From Paragordius varius (taxonomy: Eukaryota; Nematomorpha), in NCBI GenBank assembly GCA_964247055.1, contig OZ176058.1, positions 4,836,001-4,900,000 on the forward strand: DNA of 64,000 bases, read 5' to 3'. The notes beneath the pieces were generated by a model that was given only the letters and a program-made list of their open reading frames with translations, did no database searches and was not told where the DNA came from. Position 1 is the first letter of the stretch. Each line of letters starts with the position of its first letter. The translations under genes and the position numbers were made by a program. This document shows positions 23,540 through 35,529 of this stretch, one piece after another.

Positions 23540-23730
23540 CTGAGTTTTCATGTAACTCGTCAGTCATAATCCTTAAAAACTATGAAGCAATTCCGAAAGT
23601 GTTTATCGCTTCTTTCGGGTTTAAAAACAAATTTATAAAATGTTTCATTTTTCATTTCCAATGATTCTCCTCAATAAAGTCGTTTAACTGTATTAAGTCG
23701 GAGCTTAGATATGTTTTATGGGTTTCGTAT
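23540..23730 (-). pseudogene. Exon-like centre segment of module P1 (inverted relative to P2 and P3)
   Basis: Read on the minus strand it has YLSSDLIQLNDFIEENHW and, in a shifted frame, NPKEAINTFGIA and RIMTDELHENS, ending CTCAG before GGTAAGG, a good 5' splice site. P2 and P3 carry the same segment on the plus strand. The flanks (TGTTGTCTAAAT left, ATTTAGACAACA right) are inverted repeats. No family recognised. It may be an exon of a gene trapped in the palindrome. Confidence 0.4.
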
Positions 23731-24569
23731 TTAATGTATGTTTGGTTTGCTTTATTCAACTGATAATGATGGATTTATTTTTTTAATATTTAGACAACAA
23801 TCAATTTAGTGTACTGTATGAGTATTTATTATATATTTCTTAATATGCGATCTTTTTTAGATTATAAATATATTAATAATTTGAATTTATATAATAATTT
23901 AGAACGTGTTAAGTTTATTTAATATTTAATATAGTTCAATCAATTGTGAAAACCAGCAAAATAACTCTGCCAACTCTTTAGGTATATAATTTTCAATACT
24001 TTTATCACACTTTTCAACAACAATGTTTTTTTTAAATTTTATATAAAATATTTATTAACCATTTCTAGAATCTGAAAATAAAGTATACACAACAAACCCG
24101 TTTGATGACAATTATAAGGAACTATATCTAGGTTTTATAAATGTAATATTAATTTAAAACCATAATTAACTCTAAGATTTGATATTGGAATATATTTACT
24201 AAAAACATGTTTGTCTTTTAGTTTTTGCGTTTGTCCCGCTTCGCATGTTTTTGATTTTTACTATGTATATTTGTTAGTAGACCCCCTCGAGCAACCTTAA
24301 TTATTCATAACTTCACAACTTTATTTTAAGGATTGCTCCGATTCAATCACAGATAACCGCCAATCATCAATTAAAAAAGCGTTTTCTCATTCGAAAAAAC
24401 TAAAAAGTTTGACCAACAAGAGTTTCACAAATGTTTTCTCAAAAACGAAAATAAATCCAACACCGATCAAGAATCAAAAACCGCCACATCGTTTCCCACC
24501 ACTCTAAGTCCCAAAGAAAAAACAAGTACTGGTTTTCTCTGAAAAACGTAAAGAAATCCAACACCGATT

Positions 24570-25270
24570 CATGTTTCCCATGTATTAAATCTTGATTCAA
24601 TCCATTTATACCGGAAGAGAGGATAATTGGTAGGGTAGTTTACAAAATTTGTAGATGTTTAGCATAGGGATTTGGTAAAATTTTTTCACTTCTTCAACAT
24701 TTGATTCATCCTATAGAGAAATTTTAGAGCTATAGACTTTGGAAAGAGAATTTAATGTAGGAAGCATTCCATTAAACGAAAAATTACACGAGGGATCATG
24801 ATGTAAAAGAAGAGAGGCTAACGCGAACAAGATATTTGGATTAATAACTTTAACACACTCTTGGGATAGTATTTCAATACTTAGGCCACCGCTATATAAA
24901 TTAAATGATTTAGTCTTAATTTGCCCAAAAATTTATCAAAGGCTTCCCTGGGCGCAATGTCATGCGTTTTGCCAAGTATTTTAAAATCAGTGACGTTCTC
25001 AACCCACACAAGAAGTGAATGACATCCTGACACCAATAGTAAGAGATATGGATAATCGATCGTATATTCAATTCGAACAGCTAATGCATGGGTTTCCATG
25101 TGATGAATTGGAATGATAGGGATATTATACTTGAAGACAAATTTCTTTTCGTCTTTGAGAGAACCAGTAATTGTTTTTTCTTTGGAAATTAGGGTGGGGG
25201 GGAAAAGATGTGGATACATGATAAGAATAAATGCGTAAATAATCGGTATAAATAAGGCGCCCAAATTATG
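24570..25270 (-). pseudogene. OSGEPL1: OSGEPL1/Qri7-like copy b, core in native orientation
   Basis: Carries the longest clean core. IPIIPIHHMETHALAVRIEY is followed by LLLLVSGCHSLLVWVENVTD and FKILGKTHDIAPREAFDK in one open frame (24881-25264, 127 codons). This aligns with OSGEPL1 HHMEAHAL..LLISGGHCLL..LGKSLDIAPGD. The conserved SGGH is SGCH here. The C-terminal part (CNFSFNG, near 24770-24790, and the RENQ tail) is in other frames. The 5' end differs from copy a: upstream codons read LGALFIPIIYAFILIMYPHL, joined to the shared PPTLISKEKTITGSLKDEK. Confidence 0.75.
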
Positions 25271-26639
25271 ATTGATAAGCTAACATACGTTGAGTTAAAA
25301 TCTAAAAAATGACATCTGGCAAGCGAGTTATCGATTTACAAAATTAATCATCAAAAAATTACATTACGAAAATCATGTTTTATTGCTCTAACAACGAAAA
25401 CGAAATAAACACTGATGATAGGCATGAAATCGATTTCGAAAGGCAGACCAAAGTTAAATTAACTGATTCAAGAGTAAATCCGTAATTAACTAGGTATATT
25501 CCCAAAAATAGAATTAAAATTAACAAAAGTTCTAGGAAGCAAGAATATCCAATTAAATTTATATCATCGCCCCTTCTGTTATTTTGAAAAAAATAAATGT
25601 GTTTTTTCAATAAACGAACAGAAAACGGTAAGTTAAGCAATAAAATATTTTATTAAAATAAAATTTTGTCAAATTAATCTTGACATTGAAATTTGATACA
25701 AGAAATAGAAATTTGACTTATTGTTTAACATTCTCTAGCCTTTTGCGTATTATGTCCCAGAGCGTTCTGAAATTCAATCCCCTCAAAAAGTATTTTAGGT
25801 ATTAAGCCGAATTCAGTATAATATGCTTTCTTTAGGCTTTTAGGCGCATTAGACCTTTTTCAAAAAATGTCAAATCTATATAAAAACCTCATTTCAAACC
25901 TTTTGCCACTATTTTTAACTCAATATTAAATATCTTTAAGGCGCGATATTATGGTTTAAAAATTAAAATAATGCACTTTGAAAAGCTTTCAGGCTATACA
26001 AACTTGATATATTTTAATTTTAATATAGGCTGTATAAACTTGTAAGTCAAGGCAAGTTGAGCAAGACTTAAGCCAGCAAATGTACACTTGAAGATCAATG
26101 ATAAATAACCACTTAAGCCAATTGTTTTGCTTATGAATGTAACATTTTTTTGCCACTCAATTCGAATTTTACGGAATTATTTTGATCATTTACAGCCAAA
26201 ATTTATGTAATAAGCCACAAAAAATAAACAATTAATACAATATGCTTTCATTAAAGTTTTTCTAACTCGGATAACACGTATGTTATTTAATATTTTAAAT
26301 TTTTCTAGGTATTGAGCCCGGTAAAACTAAAATTATATTGAAACTCTTCGCCCTTAAAACACTTTCTATTATTTTACAACACTACTCATTTTGCCAGTTG
26401 TCAGTTTGCAAATATAATGGGATGTTTATTCAATATAATAGCATATTATTATTAATTGATTATCAATATTACATTTGAAATAATTTTAAGGTGAAATACA
26501 CTCTTAATTGTTTTAATGGTGAAGTTACCTTTAGTACTTTTAATTTTATGAAAAAGAAAACAAAATTTATATTTATTATAAGATATGTAAATTAAGTTTT
26601 TTGTGAGTTCACAGAATCGATAAATTTGGCTTATTTTTT

Positions 26640-27560
26640 TATGCGTTGTTGCGTATTAGCAGAGTTTTTCTAAAATTATCATCTTTTGTGTCCACACATT
26701 TCTTAAATAATTTTATTCACATCTAATATGTCAAGTTTGTCCTAACCACATTTTCTAAATTTTATTTTATTATATGATTTTTTAACACCTCCAAACCAAG
26801 TTTTATTGCTTGACTTAAGTCGCTAATGTTCAATTTTTCTCTCACATAAAAGCAAGCCATGACTTGTAAAACTTGCAAGTCAGGACAAATTTTTTATTAC
26901 ACCACCCTTAGAGTATAGAATTAACAAAACTCTCAAAGAATGCAAGATTATTTAATATATTAAAACAATGGACTTTGAGGTTTTTCAAGTCATGGCTTGC
27001 TTTCAGGGAATTATAAATTTAACATAGCCGACTTAAGTTTCGGAAGCAAATTTGATTCAGAGGTATGATAAAAAAATCATATTCAAGTAAAAATTAAAAA
27101 TTTTGCAAGTGTGGTGTAGGGCACACTTAACCGATTCAAAAATATGAATATTTTTTTACAAACTAATAATTATATAGAGTAAAAATTGAATTATACGGAC
27201 AAAACGTGAAAATACAAAGGCAAATATTTTTTTCAAAAAGACAACCATACTTTTTAATTATTGATTACTACAAATTATAATCTAGAAATGTAAATTGGTA
27301 AAACAATCAACTGTCTTTACGATTGTGACAAATTGGAATCAAGGTTTTAAAAAGTGTGGGTGTCTTTTAAAAATTGACTTTGTTTTATATTTTCGTGTAA
27401 TTTCAATTTTTCCTGTAATTTAGGTTTTATATGAAATTAAAGTCTTTGGGAATATAATTTTCAATTAATAATTGGCTTAATATATTAGAATTGGGTGGAT
27501 ACAAAGAAGGACTTTGTAAAAAAACTCTGCGAATATTTATGAATATGCACTCGTTTGCGG
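26640..27560. repeat. Foldback in F1
   Basis: Two arms face each other: left landmarks TTAGCAGAGTTTTTCT, TTTTGTGTCCAC and AAGCAAGCCATGACTTG; right landmarks CAAGTCATGGCTTGCTTT, TGTGGTGTAGGGCACACTT, GGTGGATACAAAGAAGG and AAACTCTGCGAATA. The loop is near 26900-26960. The right arm is longer by the inserted family M copy. Confidence 0.75.
27177..27415. mobile_element. Family M copy in F1 with an empty site in F2
   Basis: Begins GAGTAAAAATTGAATTATAC after TATA and ends TTTCAATTTTTCCTG before TA. The F2 counterpart runs AACTAATATGTATAAAATTT without the insertion (about 44990-45015). This supports recent movement and a TA target. Confidence 0.8.
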
Positions 27561-27845
27561 TCTTAACGAAATATTAATACAACCTTAAAATACATATTAT
27601 GTAATTATTGGAGTAAAAGAAATCGGTTGATTAGTTATACCAAGTAAATATATTTAAATTTCAATAAATAGCACAATTATTTTAAATTTGGGTTTGCCAT
27701 TAGGGATTAAAATGAATTTATTTTTTTGTCCGACATTTAAAAAATCCGGGAAAACACAACCCTAATTATTAATTAATAATTTTATATAAAAAGATAACCT
27801 AATTCTAGGAGAAAACGGGTGAAAAACTCGATGGTTAGGGCGTAT

Positions 27846-28091
27846 TTATTCGATTATTTCAACAAATTTACGCGTATGGATCTTACAATGACAAAAGAAC
27901 CATGAATATCTTTTAAAATTCAACATTTCGCAACTTAAAATACCAAAATTTAAGTATACCATGGAACTTTTTAAATTGGATATATTATAAGTAGCGCTTT
28001 TGTGAATGTTGATTTGATAGTAAATGAGTCCAGAATAATTATCTAAATAAACTTTAATGTGTTGGTACTTAGTTAAAATAAATTTAGGCAT
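27846..28091 (-). CDS. Short ORF of unknown function (81 codons)
   Basis: Opens MPKFILTKYQHIKVYLDNYS and continues through INIHKSATYNISNLKSSMVY and CEMLNFKRYSWFF. The homologous stretch in F3 (51296-51541) keeps MPKFIL, IYYQINIHKSATY and SNLK but has stop codons, so it is not maintained there. Codon-level similarity between the two suggests an old coding origin. It could be one exon of a larger gene. No family recognised. Confidence 0.35.
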   Translation of the reverse strand: MPKFILTKYQHIKVYLDNYSGLIYYQINIHKSATYNISNLKSSMVYLNFGILSCEMLNFKRYSWFFCHCKIHTRKFVEIIE

Positions 28092-28294
28092 TATGATTTT
28101 GGTACTTTATTTGATTCACCATTAAATTGAGAAAATTTACCCAAACAATCAGCCTAACTATAAAATATGTTTTTTATGCATTTTTATTTTAAGTTTGCGT
28201 TTATAGCCACCTCTATATATATATTTATATATATTTATACACTTAAGTTATCTACACTGCAATAAAATTTAAGGATTCCATACGTGAATGACAA

Positions 28295-28428
28295 TACAAG
28301 AATTAATTTAGCAAACGTATGAATATATTATTAACAAATAAAAAATTTATTAATAAAACTTAAATTTCGATTAATAAATTTTTTATTTGTTATTATAAAT
28401 TCATACGTTTGCTAAATTAATTCTTGTA
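28295..28428. repeat. Near-perfect hairpin, about 58-bp arms
   Basis: Arms start TACAAGAATTAATTTAGCAA and end with its complement GCTAAATTAATTCTTGTA. The loop is about 15 bases (AAAACTTAAATTTCG). The same hairpin is at 51774-51902 in unit 3. It may be a second, smaller foldback transposon or an RNA hairpin. Confidence 0.8.
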
Positions 28429-29269
28429 CCATCATTTTTTGGTTTAATAGCTTTTGTTGTTTATTCATTACTATATTTCAACCTGTTGAAAGATCGTTTC
28501 TGACTCAAAAGGCTCCAGTAATAATTTACTTTAACTTAGATCAGGCAAATTTTTGCACGTTTTCGGTCTGGCTGAAGTGCTAGATCTATCTTAACAATTT
28601 GCCTGATTCATTACAATTACAGTAAAAAATGATATTATACGGACAGAACGTAATAAATTTATTTCAAAAACGGAACAAACAAAATATTTTTGGGGAATAT
28701 ATATAGTATATAGGACATATTGCACACATATCCTTGAATTTCTTCTAGACTTCTTTGTGTATTCTACTCAAAATTCAACTCAAATTCCAATAACTTTTTT
28801 TGATTGTTGTTGAGTTGAGTTTTCATTTAAGATGCAACATGTGATTGAAAGCTTCGATGAGTAATGTTAAAATTGGTTGCCAGGCTATCAAATAACGCAG
28901 AAAATCGAGTAATTTACTGTACATGATTGCTACTTTTTCCCATCTATTATAACATAAAAACATATTAAAATATATGTTGGCTAAATTTTTTACGGTAAAA
29001 AATGAAATTATACGGACAAAACGTGAAAATATAAAGACAAATTTTTTTCTAAACCTTACTTTTTGAATCTCGATATTTTCAAATATAATTTATTGTTATA
29101 AACTGCAAAATATATAATGGATTGTGTTACCAATAAACATTTATGTCTCCTACTTTACAGTTTAAATCAATGAGTTATATTTTAAATTAAAAAAAGTATG
29201 GTTGTCTTTTAGAAAAAAATGTCTTTATATTTTTAAGTTTTGTCCTATAATTGCGATTTGTAAGAAAAA

Positions 29270-30299
29270 TAGTGAGAATACATTATTATAATGATAAATC
29301 AAGTGTTCGTTTATTTCACAGTAAAAATAAATAATGGGAATTATATAAAGACAAAACTAACTTAATATCTAAAAGACAAATATATGGTTATAAAAAGACA
29401 AGCATCTATCTATATTATAAAAACTCTTAAATAAATTAACTAATTAAAATGAATAATAATAACAATTTACAGCGGACGGTAACATAGGTATAAAAAGGAG
29501 GGTTTGTATTTTGCATTAAAAAATAATTGTCTTTATATTTTAACCACTATTTTCTATAAATTTACAGTAAAAATTAAACATACAGATTTGAACTAATATA
29601 TTTTTATATAAATATCTGAATATATTACGTAAAATTTGAAATTATTCGGACAAAACGCAAAAATATAGCACAATTATTTTTTAACTGTTTTTTTATCATT
29701 TTTTATATATTAGCAATTTTAACTGTAAAAATTAAACAAATATAATGATTATAAGCAAAATATTTATATTATATAAAATTAAAGATATCTTAATTTTTTT
29801 TGTAAAATTAGAAAAAATCGCTAATTTTAAAATATTCCTCTTTATATGAAAAAAAATATAAAAATTGAAATTATACTATGGACAAAACGTAAAAATATAA
29901 AGACAAATATTTTTTTTAAAAGACAACCATACTTTTTAAAACTTGTTTTTTTTTAAATATAACTCACCCTTTAAAATTGCAAAGAATGGAAAAGAAATGT
30001 TTAATTATTTTTACAATTTTAATTATATACTATTAATATAGTAAAAATCAAGGTTTTAAAAGTATGGTGGTTGATTGTCTTTTAGAAAAATATTTGTTTT
30101 TATACTTTTACGTGTTCGTAAAATGTAAAAATAAAAAAAATCCACAAATTTAATCGTAAATTTAAATTTAAAAAAGCATTTTTTTACATTGAAATAAGAA
30201 TGTTTTAAATTTTCAAGTTGAAACGCTAAAAATATTTAATAATTTATCGTTAATTTTTAAATTTCAACAAAACAAAAAAAGTTTTTATATAGAATATAC
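29270..30299. other. RNF121-A intron 6: family M copies, no exon
   Basis: Between exons 7 and 6 lie M copies at about 28985-29265 and 29863-30125, plus shorter arms near 29565 and 29630. The remainder is AT-rich low-complexity sequence. Copy B has matching but rearranged M copies at 52500-53500. Confidence 0.6.
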
Positions 30300-31059
30300 G
30301 GATTTGGGAATAGGATTTGTAATTCCACTTTTTCCTGGCATTCTGGGCAAATTTCTTTTTTTCCAATTAAACACCAACCACGGATACAAAATTCATGAAA
30401 TCTATTATCATATTATGAAATAAAAAATGTACTTTAAAAATTATAAAAATTTTAATTTATTATAAATTAAATAAAAATTATTTTAAAAAATTTTAATTAT
30501 TTTATAAAATAAAAAAAAATAATATTTTATAATAATTTTTTTATTACAAATTAAAATTTAAAAAAAAATTAAATTTAAAAAAAATTTAAATTGAAAAAAA
30601 ATATTTAAGATTTAAAGTTAAAAATAATAAAAAAAATTAAAAAAAATTCAACTTAATTGTTTCAATATAACTTAGTTTCGAATCATACAAATATATTAAT
30701 AAAAAAATAAATAATTTAATAAAAATAAATAAAGAGATAAAAAATTAAATGAAACATATCAATTATAAAAAATGTGAATTAAAAAATTCATATTTATAAA
30801 TCAAATTGAAATTATAAATAAATTACGTTTATCTTAAAGTTTATTTTAAAATGGTAAAAAATATTTGTCTTTTTCTGTTTTAACTTTAAAACTATAAATT
30901 TTAATCTATTTATAAATTTTCTAAACGAAAATAGAAATTTTTTAAAATATTAATATATTTTAAATATTTTTAAATTTTATCCTTAAAATTTGAAAAATTT
31001 CATTAATTTTTATTAAAAAAAATTACAAATTTTAAGATATAAAAAAATTAGAAATTATA

Positions 31060-31530
31060 ACGTGTCCACATTCAAGCCTTACACTTTTTTCTTATGTGGT
31101 AAAAATCTCAACTTTCACTGTAAATTATAAGCTTTCAAATTATTTTTTATATAATAAAACGAAAAAATTTTTTTTTAAAAAATTAATTTATTTTAAATAT
31201 TTTTTAATTTTATCCTTATAATTTAAAAAATTTTATACATTTTTTTATTATAAAATTAGAGCTTTATATAACTATGTGTGCCCACATTGAAGTCTTACAC
31301 TTTTTTCTATTGTAGAAAAAATATCAATACATATATTTTCAAAACCAAAATAATAATACTTTTTCGAAAATTTATATATTTTAAATATATTTATTAAAAT
31401 ATATTTAAAATTTATCCTTATATTTTTTCAATGCAAGTTATAAATTTTAAGATATTAAAAAAATTATAAATTATTACATGTGCCCACATTCAAGCCTAAC
31501 ACTTTTTTCTATTGTAAAAAAAATTCATTT
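31060..31530 (-). repeat. Echoes of the RNF121-A exon-5 3' edge
   Basis: The end of exon 5 with its donor (plus strand ACATGTGCCCACATTGAAGC, then CTTACACTTTTTTCTATTG) is repeated at about 31066-31105, 31268-31322 and 31478-31520 with a period near 210 bases, plus the true exon at 31696. The echoes extend into the intron side, and the CAC..GT donor context is kept in two of them. Copy B has two such echoes (54320-54385, 54528-54566). Confidence 0.8.
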
Positions 31531-32559
31531 TACTGTAAATTTATAAGTTTTTCGCTATATATTTTTCAAAACGAAAATAATCCTTTTTAATAAATTAAAA
31601 TATATTGAGAAAATAAAATATATTTATATTTTATCCTTATAATTCTTTTTTTATAAAATTATAAATTTTTTTAAATTATTAAAATAAAAAATTACATGTG
31701 CCCACATTGAAGCCTTACACTTTTTTCTATTGTAGATTCATTATAATATTTTCCCCCGGCATCGGAATAATGAATTATAACGGTTTCAACGATTTTTTGT
31801 CCACAAATTTGACAATCGTTTCGATTAACATTATAGCTTTTGTCATTGTTATTGGTGACAACCTTGAAAAAAATAAAAAAAATTAAATTGATAAAAAATT
31901 ATAGAAAAATTGATATTAACAGTAAATTTTAAAATAAACTGAAATACTGATATTTTTTATAAATAGATATACATATAAGCTCAAAATAATTGGATATTAG
32001 AGAAAAAAAATAAAAAAAAACTTTAAAAAAAAAGATAATTTTATACAGTAAAAATTAAAAATAATAGAGAAAAATCAATATAAAATGAATGCTATTTTTG
32101 CAAAAAACCTTATATTTTTTTAAAAAAACTATCTATAATTGAGAAATCCTGATTTTCAACAGTAAAAATTGAAATTATCATTAAAGAAAACACTAAAAAA
32201 ATGTTTTAAAAAGGCAACCATATAAAAATAATTATTTAATAAATGCAATATTTTGCTTAATATAGCGTTATATCACAAAAAAATCATAACAATATAAATG
32301 TTAAAAATAACTTAAAATATGGTTGTCTTTTGATTTTAACTTTATTTATATATGCCTATTTTTTGTTTCCCAACTATATAGAAAACTTAAACACCGATAT
32401 TTTTATCAAAAAGACAAGTTCAAATCTGCAGAAAGCAATACCGCAAAAAATTAAAATTTTTATTAACAATAAAGTCAAAAATTTCTAGAATATAGATGTC
32501 AAATTTACTTGAAATTTGGTTGTCTTTTAATTTTAACTTTATTGTCATTTTATAAAAAA

Positions 32560-35220
32560 ATCATGACTAATTTTATATTTAGAATCATTCATATAACCAA
32601 AAAATCATAAAAATTCCTAATGCAAAATTGACTAAAAGTCAAAATTCTAAAAATATAATTACCTAAAAAATGTCTAATTTCAAATTTTGAATCATTCATA
32701 TAGAAAATCCAAGAAAATTATAAAAATATTCATAACTTTAAAAATTTTTTAAAACCTACACCCATAATGCAAAGTTATAAAGCCAATATTCTAAGAAAGT
32801 TAGTTGTCTTTACTATAACATGAATTTCAAATTTTAAATCATTCATATAGATAAATAACTAGAAAATCATTGAATAAATCATACATATAGGAAAATAACT
32901 AAAAATCTTTCAAAATCTAAACCCATAAAGCAAAGTTATGTCTTAAAAAAACCAAAAATTCAAAGAATATAGTTAGTTGTCTTTACTATAAAAAACATGT
33001 TTCTAATTTTAAATTTTGAATCATTCATATAGAAAAATAACTAGAAAATCATAAAAAATCATTATTCTAACTAAAAAACTTTCAAAAACCCATAAAGCAA
33101 AGTTATGTCTTAAAAAAGCCAAAATTCTAATATTATATATAGTTAGTTGTCTTTACTATATAAAAAACATATTTCTAATTTAATTTTTCAATCTTTCATA
33201 AACAAAAATAACTAGAAAATCATAAAAATAAATCAAAAATCCAACTATTAATCTTTCAAAACCTATACCCATAATATGCAAAGTTATGTCTAAAAAGCCA
33301 AAATTTAAGGAATATAGTTAGTTAACATTATATAAAAAACATGTCCTATTTCAAATTTTGATTTATTTATATAAAGAAATATAACTAGAAAATCATAAAA
33401 ATAAATCATTGATCTAACTAAAAATCTTTTAAAACCTAAACCCATAATGCAAAGTTATGTCTTAAAAAAGCCAAAATTCTAAGAATATAGTTAGTTGTCT
33501 TTACTATAAAAACATGACTAATTTCAAATTTCAAATCATTCATATAGAAAAATAACTAGAAAATCCTAAAAAATCATTCAAAATCTTAAAAAATGTTTTA
33601 AAAAGCATAAAATATACTGTTAAAATCTTTCGACTTTTTGTTTTGATTAGCAATTGATTAACGCAAATTTCAGCAATATCACGATTTAAGACCGCAAAAT
33701 AAAGTCCGTAAAATAGGGCGAGAACAAAGTATGTCAAATTTTTTTATAAAAGCCAAATTTTAAGAATATAGTTAGTTGTCTTTACTATATAAAAACATGT
33801 CTAATTCAAACTTAGAATCATTCATATAGAAAAATAACTTAAAAATCATAAAAATAAATCATTAAAAAAACTAAAAATCTTTCAAAACCATAAACCCATA
33901 ATGCAAAGTTATGTCTTTAAAAAGCCAAAATTTAAGTAATATAATTAGTTGACCTTAAAGAAACATGTCTAATTTCAAATTTTAATTCCATAGAAAAATA
34001 ACTATAAAATAAATAAATATTAATCTAAATAAAAATCTTTCAAAACCATAAACTAGCTAAAATTCTAAGCATTAATTAGTTGTCTTTACTACAAAATATT
34101 TAATCAAATTTGAATTTTATATGGAAAAATATCTATAAAATCATAAAACCAAATCATTTAAACCTTAAAAATCTTTCAAAATCTAAAATATACTGTTATT
34201 AAAATCATTCGACTTTTTGTTTGAGTAGTAATTGATTAACGCAAATTTCAGCAATGTCACGATTTAAAACCGCAAAATAAAGTCCGTAAAATAGGGCGAG
34301 AACAAAAAAGGTCAAATTTTTATAGAAAAAGCCAAAAATCTTAAGAATATAGTTAGTTGTGTTTATTTTACATGTCTAATTTAAAATTTTTAATCATTAA
34401 TATAGAGAAATAACTGGAAAATCATAAAAAAATCATTTAAAACAACTTAAAAATCTTTTAAAACCTAAACCCATAATGCAAAGTTATGTCTTGAAAAAAC
34501 CAAAATAAGGAATATAGTTAGTTGTCTTTACTATACATGTCTAATTCTAATTTTGAATTATTCATATTGAAAAATAACTAGAAAATCAAAAGAAAATCAT
34601 AAAAAATACATTTTCAACCTTAAAATATTTTAAAAGCTAAACGGATTATGCAAATGTTATATATCGTTTACTTTCATAAAAACATGTCAAATTTCAAATT
34701 TTAATATTGATATAAAAAAATCATAAAAAAATTATAAAAAATCATTTAAAACAACCTGAAAAATTTTTCAAAATCCTAAAATATACTGTTAAAATCTTTC
34801 GACTTTTTGAATTTACTAGCAATTGATTAATGCAAATTTCTGCAATGTCACGATTTAAGACCCCAAAATAAAGTCCGTAAAATAGGGCGAGAACAAAATA
34901 TGTAATCCATGTGAAAGGACAAAATTCTAAGAATATAGTTAGTTAACTTTTATAAAAAAACATGTCTCTAATTTCAAATTTTGAATCATTCATATAGAAA
35001 AACCCTAGAAAATCACTGAAAAAAATTATTTAAACCTTAAAAATCTTTTAAAACTTAAACCCATTATGCAAAGTTATATCTAAGAAAGTTAGTTGTCTTT
35101 ACTATAAAAAACATGTCTCTAATTTCAATTTTTAAATCATTCATATAGAAAAATAACTAAAAATCTTTTAAAATTCTTTCAAAAATCTAAAATATATATA
35201 CTGTTAAAATCTTTCGATTT
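32560..35220 (-). repeat. RNF121-A intron 4: approximately 160-180-bp satellite with three exon-4 echoes
   Basis: Repeated landmarks per unit: TGAATCATTCATATAGAAAA, ATAACTAGAAAATCATAAAA, CCCATAATGCAAAGTTATGT, ATATAGTTAGTTGTCTTTAC. Within it the 3' edge of exon 4 (coding FYGLYFAVLNRDIAEICVNQ) recurs at about 33605-33740, 34190-34325 and 34785-34915 in addition to the full exon at 35232-35445. The echoes keep roughly 100-130 bases including GTCTTAAATCGTGA-type coding sequence. The 5' part of the exon and its 3' splice site are missing in each. Confidence 0.85.
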
Positions 35221-35529
35221 TTTGTTTTGAGTAGTTATTGATTAACGCAAATTTCAGCAATGTCACGATTTAAGACCCCAAAATAAAGTCCGTAAAAGAG
35301 GGCGAGAACAAAATATGTAATCCATATAAAGGGAAATCCCAACAAAACATTCAAGCCAAAAAACCAAAGGAGTAACCCAAAATATCCAACCGAGCCAATC
35401 TTGTAAGCAAGTTTGTAAATCATGACAAACCATGTATAAACTGTTCTATATAATAGGAGGAAGGAAAATAAAGAATTGAAATAATTTACCTTTGAACATT
35501 TTTGAAATTCCTTAAACATTTGAAATTCA

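Larger units (their letters stand above)
21930..25270. repeat. Palindromic OSGEPL1 module P1
   Basis: From left to right: OSGEPL1-like copy a (+, to 22783), an inverted copy of the OSGEPL1 upstream linker part (-, about 22770-23000), an inverted intron-like block (about 23010-23260), a centre segment (23270-24050), the intron-like block again (+, 24060-24290), the linker part again (+, 24285-24560), then OSGEPL1-like copy b (-, 24570-25270). The two halves mirror each other. The intron-like block ends in TTTTTACTAT and contains TTTGTCCCGCTTCGCATG, which resembles a diverged family M arm. Confidence 0.75.
25271..28294. other. Flank F1: duplicated non-coding region with a large foldback
   Basis: Shared with F2 (43.06-45.44 kb) and F3 (49.26-51.9 kb). 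It begins GCTAACATACGTTGAGTTAA, then ATGACATCTGGCAAGCGAG. A 36-codon frame starting MFYCSNNENEIN (25375-25485) is broken in F2 and F3. ACGAACAGAAAACG|GTAAGT near 25630 looks like a splice donor kept in at least two of the copies. No protein family recognised. Foldback at 26640-27560; family M insertion at 27177-27415. Confidence 0.6.

Noticed and set aside
25380-25640. 86-codon minus-strand frame (MLNLPFSVRLLKK)
   Set aside because: It is not kept open in F2 or F3, and the region is duplicated non-coding flank; hydrophobic content fits AT-rich chance.
32560-35220. CRISPR-like array
   Set aside because: The units are about 160-180 bp, diverged, contain exon pieces and sit in a eukaryotic intron; there are no uniform short repeats with unique spacers.
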